Assembly (NCBI RefSeq): GCF_014705615.1
Contig: NZ_JACXJA010000043.1
Coordinates: 39,657 to 103,656, forward strand
Source of the DNA: Paenibacillus oceani
Lineage (GTDB): Bacteria > Bacillota > Bacilli > Paenibacillales > NBRC-103111
DNA length: 64,000 nt
Reading direction: 5' to 3'
Made by a program: the position numbers and the translations under genes
The notes under the pieces: generated by a model
What the model was told of the DNA's origin: nothing
The model's database searches: none
Seen by the model: only the letters and a program-made list of their open reading frames with translations
Shown here: in pieces, positions 33,939 through 42,723 of the stretch
Layout of the letters: each line of letters starts with the position of its first letter
How positions within the stretch are numbered: the first letter of the stretch is position 1

Positions 33939-33964
33939 CAGGCGGAGCTTCATCGCTCCGCCTG
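33939..33964 (-). terminator. Terminator of the DUF3298-like gene
   Basis: CAGGCGGAGC (33939-33948) pairs perfectly with GCTCCGCCTG (33955-33964) around a 6-base loop. On the minus strand TTTGGGTT follows. Confidence 0.65.
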
Positions 33965-34026
33965 ACCGATAGGTTTATCCATTGAAGGATGGAACAACAG
34001 GAAGGCAAGTCGCTACAGCCTGACAC

Positions 34027-35133
34027 TCAGGACCATGAGATTACGATCGAACCGTTCTCCTCTTTCAAGTCCGCCTTCAAAATGTCCGTCACGAACTTCA
34101 AAGGCACGTACGCGGACGATTCGACCAATACCGGAGCCGCCCCCAGCGGCATCGGAGCCATCCGGGCAAAGAAATAAGCGTCTTTGCCGATCGTCACCGT
34201 CGTCCAGTTCGGCCCTTTCTTCAGCTCGGCGGTCATCGTATCGGGAATCCACGTGATCTCGAAGCCGATCCGCTCGGCGACCAGCCGGAGCGGGATCATC
34301 GTGTTGCCGCTCGCATCGGCGAAAACCTGGTTCCGATACAGCGTGAACGATTCCTTCGCCTGTTCGCTTTCCGAGCCTTTCTCCGTCTCGACTCCGGGAA
34401 TCGGCAAACGGAATTCCGGATTGCCGGCAGCTCCCGGCGCGATCGCGTATTTCGGGAAGACGATGACGACCTCGCCATTTTCCACATAAAAAGCCTGCTC
34501 GGCCGAAATCCCTTTAAACTCCTCCGGAAAATAACTATCCGGATCTTTGGCGATCTCGGCTTTGATGAAAGCGTCGATCGTCTCCTGATACTTGTCGCCG
34601 AACAGCTCGTCCAGCGTCACACGGGTCGCCTCCGCTTCGTTCCGAATCGTATACGTATCAACTCTCGGCATACCGGTGCCGCCCGTCTGGGCGTATGTAA
34701 CGACTCGCAGCGAGACGATCCCCTCCGGCTTGCCGCTGCCGTCCGATTTCAGTTCGTAATCGACAATCAGCTCGTACGGTCGCATCTCGTATCCGTTTTT
34801 CTTCATGTCGGCCGCGGTCTCTTCCGCTTCCTTCTCCCAGTTCGCAATGTCCTTCTCCGCATGGGATTGGATGATATAGTTCAGCTCTTCCTGATATTTT
34901 TTATCCTGGAGCCCTTGCAGCACCGGCACTTTTACGTTCGCCTTGAGCCATTCGCTCTTCGAGCCGAGCTCCGTCGAGGTAATAAAATCCGCCTGGACGG
35001 AGCCGTCCGTCTTCGCGGAAACCGGAACCGCGGCGGCGGCGGCAAGCACTGGCACGGGCGGCAGCGCATACCCTGCTATCATAACCGTTCCCGCAACGCT
35101 AAGGGACAACCATGTCTTCTTCATCGTTTTCAT
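34027..35133 (-). CDS. Secreted DUF3298/DUF4163-like protein with copper-amine-oxidase-N-like domain
   Basis: 368 residues. A signal peptide ends around VLAAAAA. Residues about 50-240 match the RsiV/PdaC-like DUF4163-DUF3298 unit (VPVLQGLQDKKYQEELNYII; VTYAQTGGTGMPRVDTYT; VTLDELFGDKYQETIDAF; VVIVFPKYAIAPGAAG). The last 100 residues form a copper-amine-oxidase-N-like domain (TMIPLRLVAERIGFEITW; SSAYVPLKFVTDILKA), common in Paenibacillus wall proteins. Probably an envelope or wall-associated protein. ATG 35133 follows GGAGGG by 7 bp; the upstream TTG is too close to that site. Confidence 0.82.
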   Translation of the reverse strand: MKTMKKTWLSLSVAGTVMIAGYALPPVPVLAAAAAVPVSAKTDGSVQADFITSTELGSKSEWLKANVKVPVLQGLQDKKYQEELNYIIQSHAEKDIANWEKEAEETAADMKKNGYEMRPYELIVDYELKSDGSGKPEGIVSLRVVTYAQTGGTGMPRVDTYTIRNEAEATRVTLDELFGDKYQETIDAFIKAEIAKDPDSYFPEEFKGISAEQAFYVENGEVVIVFPKYAIAPGAAGNPEFRLPIPGVETEKGSESEQAKESFTLYRNQVFADASGNTMIPLRLVAERIGFEITWIPDTMTAELKKGPNWTTVTIGKDAYFFARMAPMPLGAAPVLVESSAYVPLKFVTDILKADLKEENGSIVISWS

Positions 35134-35276
35134 ACCCAATCCCTCCGTGATTTGATCTCTCCATCATATAGACGTCCGGGCCGGCAAAAAGTTCAATCGT
35201 GCAACGAAAACGGCATGCGGCTTGGACTTGTACATATATATGAGATAAGCTTTGCAATCGGACGCTGGAGGTCGCC

Positions 35277-36011
35277 ATGAGCATGTTTTGGCAATGGACC
35301 GTCTTCTCTTCCTTATGTACCCTGCTCGGAGCACTGCCGACCTTGCTGCTTCGCAACGTCTCGCATCGCGCCAAGGATATGCTGCTCGCCTATACGGCCG
35401 GCATCATGGTTGCCGCCTCCACGTACGGCCTCATCCCTTCGGCGCTTAAGCTGTCGAACCTGTATGTGCTGACCGCCGGCATCCTGCTCGGCACTGTGCT
35501 GCTGACGGTCATGGAGCTGGTTATTCCCCATGTCGATTCGGACCATGCCTTTCCGCCGCGGGAGGATCGGCAGTCTGCTCATCTGCTCGTCATGACCGCC
35601 ATGCTGCTTCATAATTTGCCGGAAGGACTGTCCACGGGAGTCAGTCTGGCAAGCGGAGACCGCCAGCTCGGTCAGCTCGTATCGGTGGCGATCGGCCTGC
35701 AGAACATTCCCGAGGGCTTCCTGGTTGCCCTGCTTATGGTTACCCAGCGGGCCAAGCCGTCCAAGGCGCTGGCTTATACGTTCATGATCGCGTTGACCGA
35801 ATGGCTGGCCAGCTGCCTCGGTTATTATTTCGGAACCGAGCTTCAGATGCTCGTCCCTTACGGGCTGTCCTTCGCCGCCGGAGCGATGTTGTATGTCGTC
35901 TACAAAGAACTCATCCCGGAGAGCCACGGCGACGGCCATGAGATCCCGGCTACGTTTGCGTTCATCGTCGGGACGGTCACGATGATTGCGCTGACCCATT
36001 GGCTCGGTTAA
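35277..36011 (+). CDS. ZIP-family divalent metal transporter
   Basis: 244 residues with about eight membrane helices. The paired metal-site motifs of ZIP proteins are present: MLLHNLPEG (near residue 110) and GLQNIPEGF (near 140), plus an acidic/His loop HVDSDHAFPPRED between helices 3 and 4. Likely imports or exchanges zinc or another divalent metal across the membrane. ATG 35277 follows GGAGG by 5 bp. Divergent from the DUF3298-like gene. Confidence 0.9.
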   Translation: MSMFWQWTVFSSLCTLLGALPTLLLRNVSHRAKDMLLAYTAGIMVAASTYGLIPSALKLSNLYVLTAGILLGTVLLTVMELVIPHVDSDHAFPPREDRQSAHLLVMTAMLLHNLPEGLSTGVSLASGDRQLGQLVSVAIGLQNIPEGFLVALLMVTQRAKPSKALAYTFMIALTEWLASCLGYYFGTELQMLVPYGLSFAAGAMLYVVYKELIPESHGDGHEIPATFAFIVGTVTMIALTHWLG

Positions 36012-36035
36012 TCCGCGCGGCGGCGGGCAAACCAA

Positions 36036-36067
36036 AAACCCGCACCTCCCGAAAGAGGTGCAGGTTT
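36036..36067. terminator. Terminator between ZIP and DUF6081-like genes
   Basis: CACCTC (36043-36048) and GAGGTG (36055-36060), extended by AACC/GGTT with one mismatch, followed by TTTC. It lies between converging stops. Confidence 0.6.
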
Positions 36068-36104
36068 CATCAATTGGGATGAAGCCGGCGGCCGGCTCTC
36101 GATT

Positions 36105-36836
36105 CTATGATTCCTTAATCGTCACTTGTACAGGCGACCATTCGCCGATGACCGTTTGGCCGTGGACGGATACGCTGCCTTCGGGCGTCAGATCCTTCTC
36201 CGTCATAATGCCGAGCGCGATCGTGAACCGGTTGAACTTGACCGGCACATCGTGGTCCCGCCGCACTTCTTCGCCGTTCACATAAAAGACGACTTCGTCG
36301 CTGCCGCGGTTGTAGACGATTTTGTACGTATTGAATTCCCTTGGCTTAAAGTTCGTATCTTCCTTGAAAATGCAAAAATATCTCGTCTTATCCGACTCGG
36401 GAACCTGAACTCCCGGGAATGGGAGTACCGCATAAACGCTCGCGTATTTATCGTTGCCTGCAAAGAAATCAAGCGCACCGCCGGTGGTGAAGTCGAGCAG
36501 ATTGAGAGAAACGTAGCCGTCGTACAGATCTCCGGGAGCCGTATTTTGCGAACGCGCGCGAATTTGCAGCTCGAAGCAAACCTCGCCGGACTCCGGCACC
36601 TCGACCTGTTCTACCGAGTAGTACATATGCTTGGCATTGTCGAGAATTTGCACATGATCGTGACTGCGGCTGAGCGGCGCCCTGACATACAAAATGCCGT
36701 TGCGTACGATCACGACGGCGTTAGGCTCGCGGTACGACCAGAACGATCCGTCCTGCAGCGGAAACCCGCCGATCTTCCACACTTCTCCTTCTGACAAGAT
36801 GGTATGAAAATCTCCGAAAGTCAACTGTTTGTCCAT
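36105..36836 (-). CDS. DUF6081-like protein
   Basis: 243 residues, no signal peptide or membrane segment. A beta-rich, jelly-roll-like pattern includes LSRSHDHVQILDNAKHMYYS, DLYDGYVSLNLLDFTTGGALDFF, SVYAVLPFPGVQVPE and NRGSDEVVFYVNGEEVRR. These resemble the DUF6081 proteins of actinobacteria, from memory of that family; function unknown. ATG 36836 follows AGAGGTG by 5 bp. It lies 34 bp downstream of the UbiA gene on the same strand, so it may be co-transcribed. Confidence 0.6.
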   Translation of the reverse strand: MDKQLTFGDFHTILSEGEVWKIGGFPLQDGSFWSYREPNAVVIVRNGILYVRAPLSRSHDHVQILDNAKHMYYSVEQVEVPESGEVCFELQIRARSQNTAPGDLYDGYVSLNLLDFTTGGALDFFAGNDKYASVYAVLPFPGVQVPESDKTRYFCIFKEDTNFKPREFNTYKIVYNRGSDEVVFYVNGEEVRRDHDVPVKFNRFTIALGIMTEKDLTPEGSVSVHGQTVIGEWSPVQVTIKES

Positions 36837-36870
36837 GTTTGCACCTCTTCTGTCGGTTTTCAAATCGGAA

Positions 36871-37791
36871 TTAATGCAGCAGTCCTTGAACGAGCAGAGC
36901 AAGTCCCATTAGCCCGCCGCAGCGCACCGAAGCTTTCAGCGACGCCCCCATCAGCGGAAGATACGCTCTGGACTCGTTCTCGTCCTTCATCGTCCCATAG
37001 ACGCGCAATAGCGGAATAGCGGTGATCAGCGCCAGCAAAGCGTACCACGGCACGGCTCCCGCAGTGGCGCACACGATCAGCGAGACATAGGCGAGCACCG
37101 CCAGCCCTTTCGAGAAGACGAGCGCTTTTTTCTCGCCCCATACGACAACCAGCGTTCGTTTGCCAGACTTCCGATCCGCTTGCCAATGCAGAAAATGATG
37201 GTTGAACAGCACCAGCGTCGTCAGCAACCCGATCGGAAGCGAGAGCAGCAGCGGGCGGTAGCCGAATTGCTCCACCTGCACATAATAAGTGCCCATAACG
37301 GGTAAAATGCCGAATGAAAGCAAAATCGCAATCTCGCTAAATCCTTTTCCCCGATAGCCGAATTTCAGCGGCGGAGCTACATAAAAATAGGCGATCGCTC
37401 CCCCGAGCGCGCCAAATGCCAAAGCCCACCAGCCGCTTGCCAAACTGACGACGACACCGCATGCGACCGCAAGAGCGAACAACGACCAGGTTGCGGCTGC
37501 GAACGTTCGCTGCGCCATGATTCCGCCTGCGAGAAAGCCGGAGTTGGTTGAGATCGCCGCCGCAGTTTCTTTGGCCGCTACGTCCACGCCGTTCCGGTAA
37601 TCCCACAAATCGTTAATCATATTGGAAAATAAATGAGCCGCTCCGGCACCGAGCAGCGTAATCAGAAACAATCCGGGATGAAACACGCCGTCCCACGCGT
37701 AAGCTCCCAAGCCGCCGAGCACGACCGGAATGACCATAACGGGGAGGACACGAAACCGGGAAGCTTTCATCCATAGCTTTAGCTTGTCCAT
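36871..37791 (-). CDS. UbiA-family prenyltransferase
   Basis: 306 residues, about nine membrane helices. The two Asp-rich substrate motifs are NDLWDYRNGVD (near 65-75) and DRKSGKRT (near 205), both needed for Mg-prenyl-diphosphate binding. Family members attach prenyl chains to aromatic rings (MenA, UbiA) or related acceptors. The acceptor here is not clear: no menaquinone genes are nearby and the protein is not an obvious MenA. ATG 37791 follows AAAGGG; the frame is open upstream to 37875 without a site. Confidence 0.85.
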   Translation of the reverse strand: MDKLKLWMKASRFRVLPVMVIPVVLGGLGAYAWDGVFHPGLFLITLLGAGAAHLFSNMINDLWDYRNGVDVAAKETAAAISTNSGFLAGGIMAQRTFAAATWSLFALAVACGVVVSLASGWWALAFGALGGAIAYFYVAPPLKFGYRGKGFSEIAILLSFGILPVMGTYYVQVEQFGYRPLLLSLPIGLLTTLVLFNHHFLHWQADRKSGKRTLVVVWGEKKALVFSKGLAVLAYVSLIVCATAGAVPWYALLALITAIPLLRVYGTMKDENESRAYLPLMGASLKASVRCGGLMGLALLVQGLLH

Positions 37792-38035
37792 GTGGATGAC
37801 CCTTTCTTCTGGTACAATTTCAGAGCTTATCCTATGGGATGAACAGGGTTGCCGGCGGCCAACTCCCCTTTTCAAGCCAAATCTATAGCTCTGAATTTGT
37901 AATTGGTTGATCTTGAAGTCCCGTCCCTATTATAAATCATTCGACGAATACCGGGGTATACTTATTTATTGGTTTTCGACAAATACCGTCATTTAGCAGG
38001 CTGCATCCGAACATACCGTTTTATTCCATGAACAC

Positions 38036-38482
38036 CTACTTAATCATCTGAAAATACCACATGCCGAAGCCAAGCTTCTCGTAAAACTGTGCCGTTTCTC
38101 TCCAGTTCGTATTGGATGATCCGACTGTGACGCGGGTGACCCCTTCGGACTTCGCTTTTTCGATCAAGGCCTTGACCAGACTCCTTCCCAATCCGGCGGA
38201 CCGGATCCCCTTGTCTACGTAGACTTCGTAAATCTCTAAATAATTCTCTCCGGTTGTCATCACCGAGCTTCCTCCGCTCGTATTTACCGTTCCGAACGTA
38301 TACCCAGCAATCCGATCCTCGAGCTCGGCGACCAAAAAGTAACTCCCCATCTTGGAAGCCAATCTTTCCTCCGTCCAGTTCACATTCTCATAGCCTTTCG
38401 TAATACGTTCTTCAGCCCACGCTTGGGATAAACGGATAACAGCGGGCAGATCATCCGGCTCACATGGCCTCACACGATGCAT
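38036..38482 (-). CDS. GNAT-family N-acetyltransferase
   Basis: 148 residues, one GNAT domain. The acetyl-CoA loop reads VDKGIRSAGLGRSLVKALIEKAKSEG (pyrophosphate loop GIRSAGLG), preceded by ENYLEIYEVYV and followed by TNWRETAQFYEKLGF. The acceptor cannot be told from sequence. GGAGTG upstream of the ATG supports the start. Monocistronic, with 284 bp of featureless sequence before the next gene. Confidence 0.9.
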   Translation of the reverse strand: MHRVRPCEPDDLPAVIRLSQAWAEERITKGYENVNWTEERLASKMGSYFLVAELEDRIAGYTFGTVNTSGGSSVMTTGENYLEIYEVYVDKGIRSAGLGRSLVKALIEKAKSEGVTRVTVGSSNTNWRETAQFYEKLGFGMWYFQMIK

Positions 38483-38766
38483 TCAAGTTCACACTCCTGT
38501 CGGCAGTCCATTTGTTTCAGGCGGATCATACCCTTACCGAAAGCTTCTGCAACAGCCGCTCTCCCTCCGAACGGTACTGCAGGTGGGCACCGAAAACAGG
38601 CGTACACATCCTTATAGGGGCCGTACATCGCATATCTGCACATAAAAGCTCCCCTTTCCTAGTGCTTGATTTACTTCCTTTAGAAGGCTGAAGAGATAAA
38701 CAAAAACAAGCAAAGAGTGTGGTCACGTTCCTCTGCTTGTCTATGATGCGTTTCTAAACCTATCCG

Positions 38767-40071
38767 TTACCAAAGCAGCGGCTGCTTGTTCTCCCACACA
38801 ATCCAGCGGCGAATCTCCCGGATCGGCGCTGTTCCGATGCAGTACGGGTCCGGTTCCTGCGCGGTCAAATCGACCCAGTGCAACATCCCGCTGTACGTTC
38901 CTACGAGCAGCGTCTTCTCGTCCGGGCTCAGCGCCATTCCGCTTATCGTACCCGAGACGTGGTACCGCCACAATTCTTGCCCCTCATGATCGATCAACCG
39001 CAAATATCCGTAAGCATCTCCGAGAATATTCCCTTCACGAAGCGCAACCCCGGCATACACGCGCATCTCGCCGTTCATCGACGGCCAATCCCCTGATTCT
39101 ATATCGGCTTCGAGAGAGGTAAGCGACACCCGGATCGTATCTCCGTTGTAGAAATGGCACGCATTGAACCAGACCTGCTGACCGCTGCTCGAAAACAAAC
39201 AGTAGTGCGGGTAGCTCGATGCCGGCTCAATCGGGTATACGATTCTGCGATCCACATCGAGCAGTAAATGCTCGCTGCCTTGGCTGCCGAATGCAATCCA
39301 TTTGCCGTCTCTGGACACTGCGCCATGCGGCATCGACAGCGACGCGTTAAGCCCTTCCCCGTCCGCTTGTTCCTGCAATTCCTCTTCCGTCGGATGAAGC
39401 AGGAGCACCCCGTTCTCTTCGATGAGGTAGATGCCGTCATGCGATACAAAAAGCAGCTTTTGTCCGTCCGCGAACGGAATGACATCCGCCGTCCGGTAGC
39501 TCTGTTCCTGAATCGTTTCGATCGCCGGGTACCGATCCTGCAAGCGACGTATGATGTCCTCCCACGTATAGGAAGCGAGTAACTGTCCATGCAAAGTCCG
39601 ATCCGGTTCGCGAACGACCTGAACGCCTCGCTCGTCCATCAGTGCGACATCCCGCCCATCCGCAGAGCAGCTCGCGGCCCGGAGATGCTCCACCTGCGTG
39701 ACCCGTTCCAGGTCGGCCACATAGATCGCATTGGTCTGGTCCTTGTTGCGTCCGGATAGGAGCGCGCTGCCGTCCGTGAGCAGCGCAATCGGCTGCACCG
39801 CCCGCATCAGCTGCTGGTGTGACTTGTTGAACGGCCAGGAGGCGGGAGGAAATCGTTCCCGCAACATCTCCGTATCCCCGGAACGATTCGCTTGCTGGAT
39901 GTAGCGGAACACGCGGGACGCCAGTTCACCTCGCGTATCTTCCGAAGGTTCCGCGCCGGCCTCTTGCCAATTGCTTGCCAAGCCGTGTCGTACGAAGGCG
40001 TTCACTTCAGAAGCGTAGCGCAGCCCTTCTTCCTTCCACTGCCTTGACAGTTGCCCGATCTCGTCCGTCAT
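38767..40071 (-). CDS. Putative beta-propeller (WD40-like) protein
   Basis: 434 residues, no signal peptide. The first 100 residues are helical and polar. The rest shows repeated four-strand blades with patterns such as LLTDGSALLSGRNKDQTNAIYVADLE, LSMPHGAVSRDGKWIAFGSQG and GMALSPDEKTLLVGTYSGMLHWVDL (each a single blade), typical of WD40 or quinoprotein-like propellers. Its ATG overlaps the DUF4261 stop by 4 bp, so the two are coupled. Propellers of this type occur next to SUKH and DUF4261 genes in toxin-immunity islands. No catalytic motif seen. Confidence 0.65.
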   Translation of the reverse strand: MTDEIGQLSRQWKEEGLRYASEVNAFVRHGLASNWQEAGAEPSEDTRGELASRVFRYIQQANRSGDTEMLRERFPPASWPFNKSHQQLMRAVQPIALLTDGSALLSGRNKDQTNAIYVADLERVTQVEHLRAASCSADGRDVALMDERGVQVVREPDRTLHGQLLASYTWEDIIRRLQDRYPAIETIQEQSYRTADVIPFADGQKLLFVSHDGIYLIEENGVLLLHPTEEELQEQADGEGLNASLSMPHGAVSRDGKWIAFGSQGSEHLLLDVDRRIVYPIEPASSYPHYCLFSSSGQQVWFNACHFYNGDTIRVSLTSLEADIESGDWPSMNGEMRVYAGVALREGNILGDAYGYLRLIDHEGQELWRYHVSGTISGMALSPDEKTLLVGTYSGMLHWVDLTAQEPDPYCIGTAPIREIRRWIVWENKQPLLW

Positions 40072-40940
40072 TCCCGTCCTCCCGCCGCATATTCGCCGGG
40101 GCAGACGTCCATCACGTCTCTTGACGGCTGGATCAACGACATCTCATACTGACACGTCCAGTACACATCCTGTGCCATCTCCCCGTCCCGCAATCCGGCG
40201 ATCGTCTCGCCATCCTGGACAGGCGCCTCCGCTTCGAATATATATGCGGCAACATTAAACGCATGGCGCGACACATCGTTAGGGTCCAGCGTGTGAAAGT
40301 GGTATTGGACGTCCGGCAGTCCGAGCGCAAACAAGCCAAGTGAATCGATCAGACTGTCCTCGGTCCCGTGCACGTTAAAAAAACGAATATTAACGCCGAA
40401 CTGCAAAAACCGGCTCGCTCCTTCGTACGGATTGTCCGCAATCTCGGACGGAACCAGCAGTTTGCCGCTCGAAGGAATCCAGACCGCTTGGCACGTCGGG
40501 AACAGGCTGACGGCGGCTTCGAGCCAGTCGGCGAGCAAGGACGCCCGCGATTGGTAGTCCAGCCCCGCCGCCATAAAGTCGCTGATCAACAGCTTGTAGC
40601 GGCAGCGCTGCAGCACGTCTTCCCCATCCGGCATCGTCCAGAACTGGGTGCGCTCCAGATCGGTGATCGTCTCTTGCTGAAACGGGGTCACATCCGCCAT
40701 CATCACCTGCGCAGGCAGCTCCCCGTCCCGGTAAGCCACTTTGTAAGCCTCTATCGCAAAAGAAGACAACGCCTCATTCCCCGACACCGTATCCACCTGT
40801 CCGCAGCGGGCCTGCAGCGCCTCCCGGATCGTTGCCGCATCCGGCCGCTCGGCTTGTTCTTCAAACAACAAGTACATTTGAAACAACCTTTGAAACTCGC
40901 TTTTTTCGTTCAAGTCTTGCTTTAACACTTGTTCACTCAC
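40068..40940 (-). CDS. DUF4261-domain protein
   Basis: About 290 residues. The C-terminal half matches the DUF4261 pattern: CQAVWIPSSGKLLVP, FLQFGVNIRFFNVHG, TEDSLIDSLGLFALGLPDVQYHFHTLDPND and HAFNVAAYIFEAEAPVQDGETI. The family is of unknown function and is repeatedly found with SUKH-type immunity genes. GTG 40940 has AGAGGAG 9 bp upstream; an upstream GTG at 40979 has no site. It overlaps the propeller gene by 4 bp. Confidence 0.75.
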   Translation of the reverse strand: MSEQVLKQDLNEKSEFQRLFQMYLLFEEQAERPDAATIREALQARCGQVDTVSGNEALSSFAIEAYKVAYRDGELPAQVMMADVTPFQQETITDLERTQFWTMPDGEDVLQRCRYKLLISDFMAAGLDYQSRASLLADWLEAAVSLFPTCQAVWIPSSGKLLVPSEIADNPYEGASRFLQFGVNIRFFNVHGTEDSLIDSLGLFALGLPDVQYHFHTLDPNDVSRHAFNVAAYIFEAEAPVQDGETIAGLRDGEMAQDVYWTCQYEMSLIQPSRDVMDVCPGEYAAGGRE

Positions 40941-41130
40941 TGTCTCGTTCTCCTCTTGTTCGCAAGTTATTCCTTTCACTATATCGATCGACGCCGGACT
41001 CGCGCAAGTTCAGGTCCGGAAATGATCCGAAAGTCGGAACCGCGGGACCTACCGGATGTACGTCGCTGCCGCCATAGCCCCCATTACTCCGCTTCATTTC
41101 CGCAGCATGCCTCCAACGAGCGATTCCCGG

Positions 41131-41859
41131 TTAGGTAGCATGGCGTTTGCACCCCCGGCTTTCCAGCCACCGGATGAACGTTTCCGCCACCTGCTCCTGT
41201 TCGGCCTCATAACAGACCTTGACTTCTTTCCCGTACGCATAATTGTAACGAATCCAGCCGCCCATCCGTTTCATGTATTGATAGCAGCTGTGCTCCTTTT
41301 CCTTAACCAGGTCGAAGCCGCCTAACTGCCGGCTGCACTCGGAAGCCAACTGCCTTAGCGCTTCTGTCCCTCCATCCGGAAGCAGCATAAATACAAACTG
41401 CCGCGACTCGCTCTCCGGATCGAAAGTCGCAACACCGGACACATCCTGCACATTGGACTCTCTCATCATCCGGTCCATCGTCTCCGTCCACGTCTCCCCT
41501 GCCTCCACGGTCCATACGCGCAACTGCTCGGAATGGCGCGGCAGCCAAATCAACCCGTCTACAGCCGGATGAACGGCGATAAAGTCGCCGTCACTGGTAG
41601 ACATCGTCACCACGCACTCGGCGAGCTGCTCCAGCGTAATCGGACTCTCCTCGTCATGCTCCCAGAACTCGTACTCCACGAACGGCTTCAGCACCTCCGG
41701 GTCCGGCAGTTGAACATACAGCCAATCCCGGTACGTTCCCGGCCCATATTGCTCGAGAAATCGCCGGTATCCGGCGGGCAGTTCGACTTGCGCCCCGGCT
41801 TCAACCGTCTCCATATATTGTTCTCCCTGTATCCGGGCCGGATTCGCTACTATGTACAC
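41131..41859 (-). CDS. SUKH (SMI1/KNR4)-like protein
   Basis: 242 residues. The N-terminal 140 residues follow the SUKH-1 pattern (VELPAGYRRFLEQYGPGTYRDWLYVQ; PITLEQLAECVVTMSTSDGDFIAVHP; RVWTVEAGETWTETMDRMM), which in many bacteria provides immunity to polymorphic nuclease toxins. The C-terminal 80 residues are a separate small domain (RQFVFMLLPDGG; GWIRYNYAYGKEVKVCYEAE). GTG 41859 follows AAGGAGG by 8 bp. No toxin gene is visible within the window. Confidence 0.72.
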   Translation of the reverse strand: MYIVANPARIQGEQYMETVEAGAQVELPAGYRRFLEQYGPGTYRDWLYVQLPDPEVLKPFVEYEFWEHDEESPITLEQLAECVVTMSTSDGDFIAVHPAVDGLIWLPRHSEQLRVWTVEAGETWTETMDRMMRESNVQDVSGVATFDPESESRQFVFMLLPDGGTEALRQLASECSRQLGGFDLVKEKEHSCYQYMKRMGGWIRYNYAYGKEVKVCYEAEQEQVAETFIRWLESRGCKRHAT

Positions 41860-42022
41860 ACGAATCGCCTCCTTCGCTAGTGCATCGTTCCCTGTTCGGA
41901 ACTGTCATTTCTTGCAGCATTTGATGATTCCGATCTACACAAAGTTTACCATATGAATCTTGGACGCGCCCTCACAATCTATGATGCCGGACATACACTA
42001 GAATATGAGGGAGGTGACCGCC

Positions 42023-42250
42023 ATGACCGCCATCTATCATTCTTGCCGCTCGCTGCTGAACCGCCGTGTACGTATCCGGATGAAATCCGGAAAAACGCAT
42101 ATCGGGAAAGTCGTCAAAGTAACCAATACTCATGTGTATTTGCAGAAAAGCCGGCGCAAAAAAGGGAAGACCGGAACCCGCTTTTTCTTCGCTCCCTTTA
42201 TTCTCCCGCTCGTCTTATTCGACTTGCTGGCAATCGCACTGATCGTTTAA
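42023..42250 (+). CDS. Small basic protein with Sm-like segment and one membrane helix
   Basis: 75 residues. Residues 11-40 (NRRVRIRMKSGKTHIGKVVK, then VTNTHVYLQ) resemble a strand-rich Sm/KOW-like barrel fragment with a basic tail (KSRRKKGKTGTR). A hydrophobic C-terminal helix follows (FILPLVLFDLLAIALIV). ATG 42023 follows GAGGTG by 6 bp, and a terminator lies about 105 bp after the stop. Function unknown; RNA or membrane-surface binding is only a guess from the basic barrel-like stretch. Confidence 0.6.
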   Translation: MTAIYHSCRSLLNRRVRIRMKSGKTHIGKVVKVTNTHVYLQKSRRKKGKTGTRFFFAPFILPLVLFDLLAIALIV

Positions 42251-42355
42251 TTGTCCAACCGTCTTATTTCCACCTAGCAGCAACCTAGGGCACAACAACC
42301 CGGGAAGTTTACCCCAAAGGGAAGCCGCAAACAGGCCATATCAGGTCCCGGATAA

Positions 42356-42402
42356 AAAGACGCCTCCAAATCCACCAAGAAAGTGGATATGAAGGCGTCT
42401 TT
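42356..42402 (+). terminator. Terminator after the small gene
   Basis: AAAGACGCCT (42356-42365) pairs with AGGCGTCTTT (42393-42402), with an inner TCCAC/GTGGA stem. Confidence 0.7.
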
Positions 42403-42495
42403 GGGATTCGTCCGCTGGTCAAGTCAGGGCGGGGACTTAACGTGCAGCGCAGCGCCCCTCTTCCTACATCGCTTGCCTGAGTCAGCGTACAGCGG

Positions 42496-42620
42496 TTACT
42501 TTTTCAGCTTGGCGAACCATCCGTTCGTTTCTTTCTCCATCTGCTCGCTGCCGCCGTTTTTCCAGCAGCTCTTCAGATTAACGCGAGTTTTGGAAGCGGT
42601 TTCGCAAATGAAATCCCGGG
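42496..42620 (-). pseudogene. C-terminal remnant of a solute-binding lipoprotein
   Basis: From a stop at 42620-42618 the minus strand reads about 40 codons ending in NLKSCWKNGGSEQMEKETNG followed by WFAKLKK and TAA at 42498-42496. That ending is typical of large Paenibacillus family-1 solute-binding lipoproteins. The upstream body of such a gene is absent, so this looks like the leftover of a deleted binding-protein gene. Confidence 0.45.
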
Positions 42621-42684
42621 TTCATCCGATTATCCGGCGTTCTGCCGATCCGTCCTCGGCTCCCGGAGGCAGACGCAGACAGCC

Positions 42685-42712
42685 GTAGGCGCATGGACAG
42701 CCATGCGCCTAC
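42685..42712. terminator. Perfect 12-bp hairpin after the oxidoreductase gene
   Basis: GTAGGCGCATGG (42685-42696) pairs with CCATGCGCCTAC (42701-42712) around a 4-base loop, 12 bp past the stop of the minus-strand gene. No T-run follows, so it may act as an mRNA-stabilising end rather than a terminator. Confidence 0.55.
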
Positions 42713-42723
42713 GTAAGCCGCCG

